Below, in pieces: positions 8,436 to 17,767 of a stretch of 64,000 nucleotides of DNA. How positions within the stretch are numbered: position 1 is the first letter of the stretch; the number at the start of each line of letters is the position of its first letter. Both the position numbers and the translations under genes were made by a program. The notes under the pieces were generated by a model. It was not told the DNA's origin. It was given only the letters and a program-made list of their open reading frames with translations, and ran no database searches. The DNA is from SELP01 sp035969385 (GTDB lineage Bacteria > Pseudomonadota > Alphaproteobacteria > Rhodobacterales > Rhodobacteraceae): positions 124,001 through 188,000 of the forward strand of contig NZ_JAYKKJ010000002.1 of the NCBI RefSeq assembly GCF_035969385.1. Direction: 5' to 3'.

Positions 8436-9347
8436 CTAACGCCCTGCATCCGCCGCGACGAGCGCCTTGTAGAGGTCGCGGATGCGGCGCGTCATCGGTC
8501 CCATTTCGCCCGTGCCGATCTGGCGGCCGTCGATTTCGCCAACCGGCGTTTGCGCCCCAAAGGTGCCGGTCAGGAACGCCTCGTCCGCGCCATATGTATC
8601 GACAAGGCTGTAGTTGCGTTCGAACACCGGGATACCTTCTGCCCGACACACGTCGATCACCTTTTGCCGGGTAATCCCGTTCATGCAGTAGTCGCCGGTG
8701 CTGGTCCAAACCGCGCCCTTGCGCACGATGAAGAAGTTGCAGGCGTTGGTCGTGTTCACGAAGCCATGCACATCCAGCATCAGGGCCTCGTCTGCGCCCG
8801 CCTTTTCGGCGGCGATACAGGCAAGGATGCAGTTCAGTTTTGAATGGCTGTTGAGTTTCGGATCCTGCGTCATGGGAAGGCCCCTGATATGCGGCACCGT
8901 GGCAAGCCGGATCGGACGCGGAATCGACGGTTTGGAATGTTCCATGATGATCGTCACGGTCGGCCCCTGACGCGACAGCGAAGGGTGCTGGAAGGGACGC
9001 GTCTTGACCCCTCGTGTCACCATCAGCCGCGCATGGGCGTCGGTGGTCATGCCGTTGGCCTTTTGCGTCTCTAACAAGGCGGAAATGACCTGGTCCCGCG
9101 TCATTCCGATATCAAGGTCGATGGCCTTTGCCGCCTCGAACAGCCGGTCCATATGTTCGCCAAGAAAGGCCCAGTGTCCGTCATAGAGGCGCAGCCCTTC
9201 CCACACCCCATCGCCCAGCATGAAACCACTGTCATAGACGCTGACCATTGCCTGCGCCTTGGGCACGATCGTGCCGTTGAGATAGATCAGGATGCTGTCA
9301 TTACGGGCGTCTTCCGCCGCCTGGTGCGTTGTTACATGATCGGTCAT
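8436..9347 (-). CDS. PLP fold-type IV aminotransferase (branched-chain/D-amino acid type)
   Basis: The 303-residue protein has the class IV features GVWEGLRLYDG (about residues 47-57), the likely PLP lysine K170 in HSKLNCIL, and the phosphate-binding segment VNTTNACNFF. The family includes branched-chain aminotransferases, D-amino acid aminotransferases and aminodeoxychorismate lyases. The motifs fit an aminotransferase better than a lyase, but the substrate is uncertain, so no symbol is given. The start is the ATG at 9347. It lies upstream of the sulfotransferase gene and diverges from msrA across 132 bp. Confidence 0.85.
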   Translation of the reverse strand: MTDHVTTHQAAEDARNDSILIYLNGTIVPKAQAMVSVYDSGFMLGDGVWEGLRLYDGHWAFLGEHMDRLFEAAKAIDLDIGMTRDQVISALLETQKANGMTTDAHARLMVTRGVKTRPFQHPSLSRQGPTVTIIMEHSKPSIPRPIRLATVPHIRGLPMTQDPKLNSHSKLNCILACIAAEKAGADEALMLDVHGFVNTTNACNFFIVRKGAVWTSTGDYCMNGITRQKVIDVCRAEGIPVFERNYSLVDTYGADEAFLTGTFGAQTPVGEIDGRQIGTGEMGPMTRRIRDLYKALVAADAGR

Positions 9348-9479
9348 CGGGCCCTCCGTTTCGGCGCAGGCTAGGGCGGCGCCGGAAATGTTCCAAGGGG
9401 TAAAGAGCGCGTGAACTCACGCGGGGGTGAGTGGACAGTGTGGGCCGCCTTCGCCAGCGTGACCGCAAAGGAGAGCCCC

Positions 9480-10145
9480 ATGTTTATCAAGATTGAAACG
9501 TTCAAAACGGCCGCGCTGGCGGTTGCGATTTTTGTCGGTGCCGCGCTGACGTCCCAGCCCGCGCAGGCCCGCGATATCCAGCGCATGGCCGTGGCGGGTG
9601 GCTGTTTCTGGTGTGTCGAGTCCGATTTCGAATCTGTGCGCGGCGTGCGCGAGGTGGTGTCGGGCTATACCGGCGGCACGCTGGCCAACCCAACCTATGA
9701 CGATGTGAAGACCCAGCGCACCGGCCATTACGAGGCGGTCGAGATCACCTATGACGCGGATCAGATCAGCTATCGCCAATTGCTGGACCTGTTTCTGCGG
9801 TCCGTTGACCCGACCGACGCGGGTGGTCAGTTCTGTGACCGGGGTAGCAGCTATCGCACAGCGATTTTCGTCTCTACACAGGCGCAAGAGGCCGCGGCGC
9901 GGGCCGCGATCGCCGATGCGCAATCGGCCCTTGGCCAGCGGATCGTGACCCCGATCCTTGCCGCCGCGCCGTTTTACGAGGCGGAGGCCTATCACCAGAA
10001 CTATTACCGTGGGACGTCCGTGGTTCTGACCCGGCGCGGGCCGAAGACACAGGCGAATGCCTATGCGTTTTATCGCGAGGCCTGTGGCCGGGATCAGCGG
10101 GTTCGCCAGCTTTGGGGGGATGCCGCACCCTTTGCGCGCCACTAA
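9480..10145 (+). CDS. msrA: peptide-methionine (S)-S-oxide reductase, exported
   Basis: The 221-residue protein carries the MsrA active site GCFWC (catalytic Cys42) and the conserved segments GYTGG, GHYEAVEI and FYEAEAYHQNY. It reduces the S-epimer of methionine sulfoxide. Residues 1-30 form a Sec signal peptide ending AQPAQA-type (QPAQA/RD), so it likely works in the periplasm rather than the cytoplasm. The start is the ATG at 9480 with AAAGGAGAG just upstream; the longer frame from 9411 would bury the signal. Its stop overlaps the convergent PfkB-kinase gene by 4 bp. Confidence 0.93.
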   Translation: MFIKIETFKTAALAVAIFVGAALTSQPAQARDIQRMAVAGGCFWCVESDFESVRGVREVVSGYTGGTLANPTYDDVKTQRTGHYEAVEITYDADQISYRQLLDLFLRSVDPTDAGGQFCDRGSSYRTAIFVSTQAQEAAARAAIADAQSALGQRIVTPILAAAPFYEAEAYHQNYYRGTSVVLTRRGPKTQANAYAFYREACGRDQRVRQLWGDAAPFARH

Positions 10146-11008
10146 GGCCGGAAGGCGCGGACCTCTTCCAGGGTCGGGATCACGTCAGAGGTGCCGTGCC
10201 GGGTGACCATCAGCGCCCCGGCACGGGACGCCAGTGACAGCGCATCGGCCATGCCCTGCCCCAGATCGAGCCCGGCGAGGACGTAGCCGGTGAAGGTGTC
10301 CCCTGCGCCAGTGGTATCGACGGGCGTGACCGGAACCGGGGCAATCTCGACCGGGCCTTCTGCGCCGAACCATGTCGCCCCATCACCGCCACGGGTGACG
10401 ATCACATCGGCGACCGGAAGGTCCGACGGGGCCTGACCGGTTGCCGCCTGAAGCTGTCGCGCCTCGACATCGTTGAGGATCAGGAAATCCAAAAGCGGCA
10501 GCACATCCTGAACGGCCCGGGCCGAAAACGGAGCGGCAGCATAGGCGATCCGAAGGCCGCGTTCCTTGCCCAGCGCTAGGGTTTCGGTCTGAAGCGTGGT
10601 TTCGTTCTGGGCGACGAGCCAATCATCCGGGCGCGCATGGGAAAGCGCCGCCTGCACACGGTGAAACGGTATCGCGAAATTGGCGCCGTGGTGCAGAATG
10701 ATGGCGTTTTCACCCTGCGGATCGACCATGATGATTGCCTGCGCGGTTTCCACGTCGATCACCGCGATATCCTTGGTCCCGACGCCGTAGTCCCGCAGCC
10801 GGTCAATCGCCCAGCGCCCGTCTTCGCCCACCGCACCGATATGCCGGACAGTGGCCCCGGCCCGCGCGGCGGCGACGGACATATTCGCGCCCTTGCCACC
10901 TAGATACAGCTTGCGCCCGGTTGACCCCAGCGTTTCGCCCGGTTCCGGGATATGCGGCACGGAATAGACGAAATCCGCGTTGATAGAGCCGAGATTCCAG
11001 ACCGTCAT
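10142..11008 (-). CDS. rbsK: PfkB-family sugar kinase (ribokinase-like)
   Basis: The 288-residue protein has both PfkB signatures: the N-terminal LGGKGANMSVAAARAG and the C-terminal anion hole/catalytic base DTTGAGDTFTGYV. These match ribokinase best, which phosphorylates ribose at O5, but other PfkB substrates are possible. The ATG shares its A with the stop of maeB (TGATG), so it is coupled to the malic enzyme gene. No ribose transport genes are nearby, which lowers certainty about the substrate. Confidence 0.75.
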   Translation of the reverse strand: MTVWNLGSINADFVYSVPHIPEPGETLGSTGRKLYLGGKGANMSVAAARAGATVRHIGAVGEDGRWAIDRLRDYGVGTKDIAVIDVETAQAIIMVDPQGENAIILHHGANFAIPFHRVQAALSHARPDDWLVAQNETTLQTETLALGKERGLRIAYAAAPFSARAVQDVLPLLDFLILNDVEARQLQAATGQAPSDLPVADVIVTRGGDGATWFGAEGPVEIAPVPVTPVDTTGAGDTFTGYVLAGLDLGQGMADALSLASRAGALMVTRHGTSDVIPTLEEVRAFRP

Positions 11009-13263
11009 CAGCCCACCTTGGACGCGGCAAGCGCGGCCATATTGACGATGTCGTTGACGGTGGAGACGGTCGAACAGATCTGGATCGGTTTTTCCACACC
11101 GGCAAGGATCGGGCCGATCACGGTGGCCCCGGCCATTTCCTGCATCAGCTTGACCGAGATCGAGGCCGAGTGCCGTGCGGGCACGACCAGCACGTTCGCC
11201 GGACCGGTCAGGCGCGAGAACGGATAATATTCCTGCGCTTTCGGGTTCAGCGCCACGTCGACGGTCATTTCGCCTTCGTACTCGAAATCCACGTTACGGC
11301 TGTCCAGAACCTTTGGAGCGCGGTGCATCTTCTCCGCCCGTTCAGACACCGGGTAGCCGAAGGTCGAGAATGACAGGAAGGCCACGCGCGGCTCAAGCCC
11401 GAAGTCGCGGGCGACGGCGGCAGAGCGGACCGCGATATCGGCCAGATCATTTTCGTCCGGCCATTCGTGCACAAGCGTGTCCGAGATCAGCACGATCCGC
11501 CCGTTGTGCAGCACGGCAGAAACCCCGACCGCGCCCGAGGTGATATCGGCGTCGAAAACGTGGTTGATCAGTTCCAGAACATGGGCGGATTTCCGGGTAG
11601 CACCGGTCACCATGCCGTCGCCATGCCCGTGCGCCAGCATCAGGGCCGAGAATACGTGCCGGTCCCGCGCGGCAAGCCGGTGAATATCGGTTCGGTCAAA
11701 GCCTTTGCGCTGGAGCCGGTCGTACAGGAAGCTTTTGTAGCTATCGAGATGCGCGGTGTTGGCGGCGTTGACCACCTCGATCTCGGACACGGCATCGGCC
11801 AGACCTTCGGCGGTCAGCTTCTCGCGCACGTCGCTGTCACGCCCCACGACCAGCGCCTTGCCCAGACCGGACCGCTGATATTGCACGGCGGCACGCAGAA
11901 CGCGGGGATCGTCGCCTTCGGCAAAGATCATCGTGGCCTGCGCGGCGCGGGCGCGGGCATGGATGCCGCGCAGGATATGCGCCGTCGGGTCCATGCGGGA
12001 TTTCAGCGAAAGTGTATAGCCTTCCATGTCGATGATCGGGCGGCGGGCTACGCCGGTTTCCATCCCGGCCTTGGCTACGGCAGGCGGGATCACGTGGATC
12101 AGTCGCGGATCGAAGGGGGTCGGGATGATATAGTCGCGACCGAAGGTCAGCTTGCGCCCATAGGCCATGGCGACCTCGTCCGGCACGTCCTGCCGGGCCA
12201 GTTCGGCAAGCGCCTCCGCACAGGCGATTTTCATCTCGTCGTTGATCGCGCGGGCGTGGATATCGAGCGCACCGCGGAACAGGTAGGGAAAGCCGAGCAC
12301 GTTGTTGACCTGGTTCGGATAGTCAGACCGGCCGGTGGCGACGATGGCATCCTCGCGGACCTCATGCGCCTCTTCCGGGGTGATCTCCGGGTCGGGGTTG
12401 GCCATGGCGAAAATGACAGGGTTCGGCGCCATCGAGGCGACCATATCGGGCGTGACTGCCCCCTTTGCCGACACGCCAAGGAAGACGTCGGCATCTTTCA
12501 TCGCCTCTTCCAGGGTGCGGGCGTCGGTCACGGCGGCATGAGCCGATTTCCATTGGTTCATGCCCTCGGTCCGGCCCTGATAGATCACGCCCTTGGTGTC
12601 GCACATGATACAATTGTCATGGCGCGCGCCCATTGCCTTGACCAGTTCAAGACAGGCGATCCCGGCGGCCCCGGCCCCGTTCAACACGATCTTGCAGTCT
12701 TCGATCTTCTTGCCGGACAGGTGCAGCGCGTTGATCAGCCCCGCCGCGCAGATGACCGCCGTGCCGTGCTGGTCATCGTGGAAGACGGGGATGTCCATCA
12801 TCTCTTTCAGGCGGCTTTCGATGATGAAGCATTCCGGTGCCTTGATGTCTTCGAGGTTGATGCCGCCGAAGGTGGGGCCCATCAGCTTGATCGCGTTGAT
12901 GATCTCTTCGGGGTCTTCGGTATCCAGTTCGATGTCGATCGAGTTGACGTCGGCGAAGCGTTTGAACAGGACCGACTTACCCTCCATCACCGGCTTGGAG
13001 CCGAGCGCGCCAAGGTTGCCAAGGCCCAGAACGGCGGTCCCGTTCGAGATGACCGCAACAAGGTTGCCCTTGTTGGTGTAGTCATAGGCGAGTTCGGGAT
13101 TTGCCGCGATATCCTCGCAAGGCACGGCGACACCGGGGGAATAGGCCAGCGACAGGTCGCGCTGGGTGGTCATCGGCACGGTCGCCTTCACCTCCCATTT
13201 GCCGGGGGTGGGTTCCATGTGGAACCGAAGCGCCTCTTCGCGCGTGTGCTTTACCTTGGCCAT
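11008..13263 (-). CDS. maeB: NADP-type malic enzyme with phosphotransacetylase-like domain
   Basis: The 751-residue protein has the malic enzyme layout: an N-terminal malate-binding domain (YSPGVAVPCEDIAANP, FADVNSIDIEL, HDDQHGTA), then an NAD(P)-binding domain with GAGAAGIACLELV. From about residue 430 to the end it carries a phosphate acetyltransferase-like domain (GDDPRVLRAA, AHGHGDGMVTGATRKS). This fusion is characteristic of MaeB, which oxidatively decarboxylates malate to pyruvate; the C-terminal domain is thought to be regulatory. The start is the ATG at 13263 (MAKVKHTREEAL) with a GGAGG element upstream. It diverges from mutS across 131 bp. Confidence 0.95.
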   Translation of the reverse strand: MAKVKHTREEALRFHMEPTPGKWEVKATVPMTTQRDLSLAYSPGVAVPCEDIAANPELAYDYTNKGNLVAVISNGTAVLGLGNLGALGSKPVMEGKSVLFKRFADVNSIDIELDTEDPEEIINAIKLMGPTFGGINLEDIKAPECFIIESRLKEMMDIPVFHDDQHGTAVICAAGLINALHLSGKKIEDCKIVLNGAGAAGIACLELVKAMGARHDNCIMCDTKGVIYQGRTEGMNQWKSAHAAVTDARTLEEAMKDADVFLGVSAKGAVTPDMVASMAPNPVIFAMANPDPEITPEEAHEVREDAIVATGRSDYPNQVNNVLGFPYLFRGALDIHARAINDEMKIACAEALAELARQDVPDEVAMAYGRKLTFGRDYIIPTPFDPRLIHVIPPAVAKAGMETGVARRPIIDMEGYTLSLKSRMDPTAHILRGIHARARAAQATMIFAEGDDPRVLRAAVQYQRSGLGKALVVGRDSDVREKLTAEGLADAVSEIEVVNAANTAHLDSYKSFLYDRLQRKGFDRTDIHRLAARDRHVFSALMLAHGHGDGMVTGATRKSAHVLELINHVFDADITSGAVGVSAVLHNGRIVLISDTLVHEWPDENDLADIAVRSAAVARDFGLEPRVAFLSFSTFGYPVSERAEKMHRAPKVLDSRNVDFEYEGEMTVDVALNPKAQEYYPFSRLTGPANVLVVPARHSASISVKLMQEMAGATVIGPILAGVEKPIQICSTVSTVNDIVNMAALAASKVG

Positions 13264-13394
13264 GCCTGTCTTTCCTCCGAAACCGTCCTTTCGGCATAAC
13301 TGCACGACATTCAGCCCGCAATGGTCAGCTTTTCGGCTTTCGTCGCTAACATCGGCTGGTTAGGTTCTGCCGAAACACGTCCACGGGGGATATC

Positions 13395-16022
13395 ATGGCA
13401 GCTGCCGGCGTTACGCCGATGATGGCGCAATATCTGGAGATCAAGGAGAACCATCCCGGGTCGCTCCTGTTCTATCGGATGGGCGATTTCTACGAGATGT
13501 TCTTTGACGATGCGGTGGCGGCCGCCGAGGCGTTGGATATCGCGCTGACCAAGCGCGGTCAGCATCTGGGCGAGGACATCCCGATGTGCGGCGTGCCGGT
13601 TCATGCCGCCGAGAATTACCTGCTGACCCTGATCCGCAAGGGGTTCCGCGTGGCCGTCTGTGAACAGATGGAAGACCCGGCCGAGGCGAAAAAGCGCGGA
13701 TCGAAATCGGTGGTGCGGCGCGACGTGGTGCGGCTGGTTACGCCCGGCACGCTGACCGAGGATTCCCTGCTGGACGCGCGGCGACACAACTTCCTTGCGG
13801 CCTTCGCCAAGGTCCGTGATGCGGCGGCACTGGCCTGGGTGGATATTTCCACGGGCGCGTTTTCGGTCATGGCCTGCACCGAAACCCGTCTGGGTCCGGA
13901 ACTGGCCCGGCTTGCGCCGAAAGAGGTGGTGCTGCCCGAAGGATCAGACCCGGTTTTGGCAGGAATAGTGTCTGATTCCGGCACATCCCTGACGGAACTG
14001 GGCCGCGCGGCTTTTGACAGCACGAATGGCGAGGCGCGGCTGTGCGATCTCTACCGCGTCGCCTCTCTGGACGCGTTTGGCAGCTTTGGCCGGGCCGAGG
14101 TCGCGGCCATGTCGGCGGTGGTGAACTATCTGGAGATCACCCAGAAAGGGAACCTGCCCTTGTTGCGCCCGCCGGTTCTGGAGGGGCAGCGCGCGGCGAT
14201 GCAGATCGACGCGGCGACCCGCAAATCGCTGGAACTGACCCATGCGCTGGGTGGCGGCCGGGCCGGATCGTTGCTTTCGGTGGTGGATCGGACGGTGTCG
14301 GCCGCCGGTGCGCGGTTGTTGGAGCGGCGATTGTCCAGCCCCGCCTGTGATCTTGCCACGATTCAGGCGCGTCAGGACGCCGTCGCGGTGTTTCACGATG
14401 CCCCGCGCCTGACCGAAGACCTGCGAAGCTACCTGCGTGGGGTGCATGACGTGGACCGCGCTCTTTCGCGCCTATCGCTGGACCGGGCGGGGCCGCGTGA
14501 CATGACCGCGATCCGCAATTCACTGGAACAGGCAGAGCGGATTTCCGGCGTACTGGACGGTGTCGACCTGCCCGCGCTTCTGTCTACGGCCTGGAGCGAC
14601 CTGACCGGGCATGACGCACTGCTGGATTTGCTGGAACAGGCGCTGGTGGCGGAACCGCCGCTTTTGATTCGGGATGGCGGATTCATCGCGCCGGGATACG
14701 ACGCCGATCTGGACGAGGCACGAACCCTGCGGGACGAGGGGCGCGGTGTGATCGCGAAAATGCAGGCCGACTATGCAGAGTTGTCCGGCATTTCGTCGCT
14801 GAAGATCAAGCACAACAACGTGTTGGGCTATTTCATCGAAACCACCGCGACCCACGCGGACAAGATGATGAAGCCGCCCCTGTCCGAGACCTTTATCCAT
14901 CGGCAGACCACGGCCAATCAGGTGCGGTTCACCACCGTCGAGCTGAGCGAGATCGAAACCAAGATCCTGAATGCTGGCGGGCGGGCGCTCGAGATTGAAA
15001 AGCGGCTCTATTCAAGCCTGAGAGGCGCGATTTTGGATCGCGCGCCACAGGTCGGCGCCCTTGCCCGCGCCCTTGCCGAATTCGATCTTGCGACTGCGCT
15101 CGCCACCCTTGCCCGGGGCGAGGACTGGACGCGCCCCCGGATCGACGACAGCCGCGCCTTTGAAATTTCGGGCGGTCGGCACCCTGTCGTCGAACAGGCG
15201 CTGCGTAAATCCGGTGAGAGTTTCGTTGCCAACGACTGTGACCTAAGCGGGCCATCCATCTGGCTGCTGACCGGGCCGAACATGGCCGGTAAGTCGACTT
15301 TCCTGCGGCAGAACGCGTTGATTGCGATCCTTGCGCAAATGGGCAGCTATGTTCCTGCGAAAGAGGCGCATATCGGGATTGTCAGCCAGATTTTCAGCCG
15401 GGTCGGTGCCTCGGATGATCTTGCCAGCGGACGGTCGACCTTCATGGTCGAGATGGTCGAAACCGCCGCGATCCTAAATCAGGCGGATGACCGGGCACTG
15501 GTGATCTTGGATGAAATCGGGCGCGGCACGGCAACCTATGACGGGCTGTCGATTGCATGGGCCACATTGGAACATCTGCACGACGTGAACCGGTGCCGGG
15601 CGCTGTTCGCAACCCATTACCACGAGATGGCCGGGCTGGCAGACAAATTGGACGGCGCCGCGAACGCCACTGTCACGGTCAAGGAGTGGGAGGGCGAGGT
15701 CGTCTTTCTTCACGAGGTGAAGAAGGGAACCGCCGACCGATCCTACGGGGTGCAGGTTGCCCGACTGGCCGGATTGCCGCCGATGGTCGTGGAACGGGCG
15801 CGGGTTGTATTGGAGGCCCTGGAAAAGGGGGAACGCGAGGGCGGACAGGCGCGGGAATCGCTGATCGACGATTTGCCGCTATTTTCGGCAACCCCCGCCC
15901 CCAAACCGGCCGCCCCGGCCAAGGAAAGCGTGGTTGAAGAGCGGCTGAAAGAGGTGCTTCCCGATGCGCTGACGCCACGGGAAGCCCTGAACCTGATCTA
16001 CGAGCTGAAGGGCCTGATCTAG
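13395..16022 (+). CDS. mutS: DNA mismatch repair protein MutS
   Basis: The 875-residue protein is full length for MutS. The mismatch-reading Phe-x-Glu is visible in MGDFYEMFF near the N terminus. The C-terminal ATPase contains the Walker A loop GPNMAGKST (about residue 630), the signature segment DDLASGRSTFMVEM, Walker B VILDEIGRGT and the ATHYHE switch. A flexible C-terminal tail ends in a helical segment like those used for dimer contacts. The start is the ATG at 13395. The last 4 bp overlap the convergent grpE gene. Confidence 0.98.
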   Translation: MAAAGVTPMMAQYLEIKENHPGSLLFYRMGDFYEMFFDDAVAAAEALDIALTKRGQHLGEDIPMCGVPVHAAENYLLTLIRKGFRVAVCEQMEDPAEAKKRGSKSVVRRDVVRLVTPGTLTEDSLLDARRHNFLAAFAKVRDAAALAWVDISTGAFSVMACTETRLGPELARLAPKEVVLPEGSDPVLAGIVSDSGTSLTELGRAAFDSTNGEARLCDLYRVASLDAFGSFGRAEVAAMSAVVNYLEITQKGNLPLLRPPVLEGQRAAMQIDAATRKSLELTHALGGGRAGSLLSVVDRTVSAAGARLLERRLSSPACDLATIQARQDAVAVFHDAPRLTEDLRSYLRGVHDVDRALSRLSLDRAGPRDMTAIRNSLEQAERISGVLDGVDLPALLSTAWSDLTGHDALLDLLEQALVAEPPLLIRDGGFIAPGYDADLDEARTLRDEGRGVIAKMQADYAELSGISSLKIKHNNVLGYFIETTATHADKMMKPPLSETFIHRQTTANQVRFTTVELSEIETKILNAGGRALEIEKRLYSSLRGAILDRAPQVGALARALAEFDLATALATLARGEDWTRPRIDDSRAFEISGGRHPVVEQALRKSGESFVANDCDLSGPSIWLLTGPNMAGKSTFLRQNALIAILAQMGSYVPAKEAHIGIVSQIFSRVGASDDLASGRSTFMVEMVETAAILNQADDRALVILDEIGRGTATYDGLSIAWATLEHLHDVNRCRALFATHYHEMAGLADKLDGAANATVTVKEWEGEVVFLHEVKKGTADRSYGVQVARLAGLPPMVVERARVVLEALEKGEREGGQARESLIDDLPLFSATPAPKPAAPAKESVVEERLKEVLPDALTPREALNLIYELKGLI

Positions 16023-16573
16023 CTTGCCGGCATCGACGACACGCCAACCTGCGCCGGGCGCAGAAGGCGGTCGTGCAGCAGGAAGCCGGTGGTCGAGACG
16101 TCGATGATCTCGCCCGCTTTGGTGCCAGGAACCGGCGCTTCGAACATGGCCTGATGCATCTGCGGATCAAACTTGTCGCCCGGTTCAGGGCGGATCGGCT
16201 CGATCCCGTGCTTCTTGAACACGTTCACCAGCTCTCGCATGGTCAGTTCCACGCCTTCCAGCAGGGCCTTGTCGCCCTCTTTACCGTCTTCGGTCGCCAT
16301 GCGAAGGGCGCGTTCAAGGTTGTCATAGACCGGCAGCAGATCGCGGGCGAGCTTGGACCCGCCATAGTTCTCGGCCTCGCGCCGGTCCCGCTCGGCCCGT
16401 TTGCGGGTGTTTTCCGCATCGGCCAGCGCCCGCATGAAACGATCCTTGAAATCGTCCCGTTCGGCGCGCAGCGTTTCCAGCTCTGCGTTTTGCTCTACCT
16501 CTGCCGCGTCCATCTCGTCGCCTTCGGCGGCCAGTTCTTCAAGCGATTTCGGTTCGGCGTTCTGCTCTGCCAT
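16019..16573 (-). CDS. grpE: nucleotide exchange factor GrpE
   Basis: The 184-residue protein has an acidic N terminus and a long coiled-coil helix (about residues 27-75, containing FMRALADAENTRKRAERDR). The compact C-terminal beta domain includes the signature FDPQMHQAMF. GrpE releases ADP from DnaK. It follows hrcA by only 12 bp on the same strand, the usual hrcA-grpE heat-shock operon. I saw no CIRCE inverted repeat upstream of hrcA. The start is the ATG at 16573. Confidence 0.96.
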   Translation of the reverse strand: MAEQNAEPKSLEELAAEGDEMDAAEVEQNAELETLRAERDDFKDRFMRALADAENTRKRAERDRREAENYGGSKLARDLLPVYDNLERALRMATEDGKEGDKALLEGVELTMRELVNVFKKHGIEPIRPEPGDKFDPQMHQAMFEAPVPGTKAGEIIDVSTTGFLLHDRLLRPAQVGVSSMPAS

Positions 16574-16585
16574 TTTGTCTTCCCT

Positions 16586-17647
16586 TCACGACCGGTCGGA
16601 GAGCATCCGCCCGATCAACTGTGCTGTGTAATCCACGATCGGAACGACCCGCCCATAATTGAGTCGCGTCGGACCGATGACGCCAACGGCGCCAATAATC
16701 TTTCGGTCGGCGTTCATATAAGGAGAAACGACCAGAGAGGAACCCGAAAGTGAAAAAAGCTTGTTCTCTGAGCCGATAAAAATGCGCACACCTTCGCCGC
16801 CTTCGGTCAGTTCAAGGAATTCGGCGATGTCCCGCTTGCGTTCAAGGTCGTCAAACAGCGCGCGGATGCGTTCTAGGTCTTCGCCGGATTCGTCGGACGA
16901 CAAGAGGTTGCCACGGCCCCGGACAATCAGACGTTCGGTCGGTTCGCCCTCATTGGTCCAGACTGCCGCGCCGCTTTCGACAAGATCGCGGGCAAGCGTG
17001 TCGATCTCCTGCCGGCGGCTGGCGATTTCGCGTTGAATCACGCGCCCCAGCTCGGACAGCGTGTGCCCCTCAACGATGGAATTCAGGAAATTCGCCGCCT
17101 CACGCATGGAGGACGGGGTCTGCCCCGGTGGCGGGGTGAAGATACGGTTTTCCACATGCCCATCGCCAAAGACCAGAACCACAAGCGCCCGGTCCGGCCC
17201 CAGCGACACGAATTCGACGTGGCGGATTGGCGCCTCGTGCTTGGGCGTCAGGACAAGGCTGGCGCCATGGGTCACGCCGGACAGGGCCGACCCTACCCGG
17301 TCCAGAAGCGTGCCGACGTCGGATTCATTTGTGCCAAGCGTCTCTTCGATCTTGCTGCGGTCGTCGTTGTTGGGCGAGGACACCTCGAGCAAACCATCGA
17401 CAAACAGGCGCAGGCCCGACTGCGTCGGCACCCGCCCGGCGGAAATATGCGGGCTGCCCAGAAGACCAAGAAATTCCAGATCCTGCATGACATTGCGGAT
17501 CGTCGCGGCGCTGACCTTTTCCGACATGCTGCGCGTCAGTGTCCGGGACCCTACCGGCGCCCCGGTTTCAAGATAGCCTTCGACCACCCGACGAAACACT
17601 TCGAGCGACCGTTCGTTCATCTCGTCAAACAGCGGGTTCTTCGACAT
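16586..17647 (-). CDS. hrcA: heat-inducible transcription repressor HrcA
   Basis: The 353-residue protein starts with a winged-helix DNA-binding domain (residues about 10-90, containing VSAATIRNVMQDLEFLGLL and SAGRVPT). The HrcA GAF-like core follows, ending in GVIGPTRLNYGRVVPIVDYT. It represses heat-shock genes by binding CIRCE elements. The gene is first in hrcA-grpE and diverges from rph across 120 bp. No CIRCE sequence is visible there, so autorepression through a local site is not supported. Confidence 0.96.
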   Translation of the reverse strand: MSKNPLFDEMNERSLEVFRRVVEGYLETGAPVGSRTLTRSMSEKVSAATIRNVMQDLEFLGLLGSPHISAGRVPTQSGLRLFVDGLLEVSSPNNDDRSKIEETLGTNESDVGTLLDRVGSALSGVTHGASLVLTPKHEAPIRHVEFVSLGPDRALVVLVFGDGHVENRIFTPPPGQTPSSMREAANFLNSIVEGHTLSELGRVIQREIASRRQEIDTLARDLVESGAAVWTNEGEPTERLIVRGRGNLLSSDESGEDLERIRALFDDLERKRDIAEFLELTEGGEGVRIFIGSENKLFSLSGSSLVVSPYMNADRKIIGAVGVIGPTRLNYGRVVPIVDYTAQLIGRMLSDRS

Positions 17648-17767
17648 CTTCCCAATGTCCCTGACTAAGGCGCGCCAATTAAAACCGTGGGTCCCGGAAC
17701 GTCAATCGGGGTTGGATTTCGGGTCCGCGCGGCGTATCCCCCCGAATATAGGAACAGGAGACCGAAT

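Noticed and set aside
11467..13299. 610-codon open frame on the plus strand opposite maeB
   Set aside because: It is exactly antisense to a complete malic enzyme gene, has no recognisable domain, and long antisense frames are expected in GC-rich DNA.
17648..17767. Possible CIRCE operator upstream of hrcA
   Set aside because: No TTAGCACTC-N9-GAGTGCTAA inverted repeat or close variant is present in the gap.
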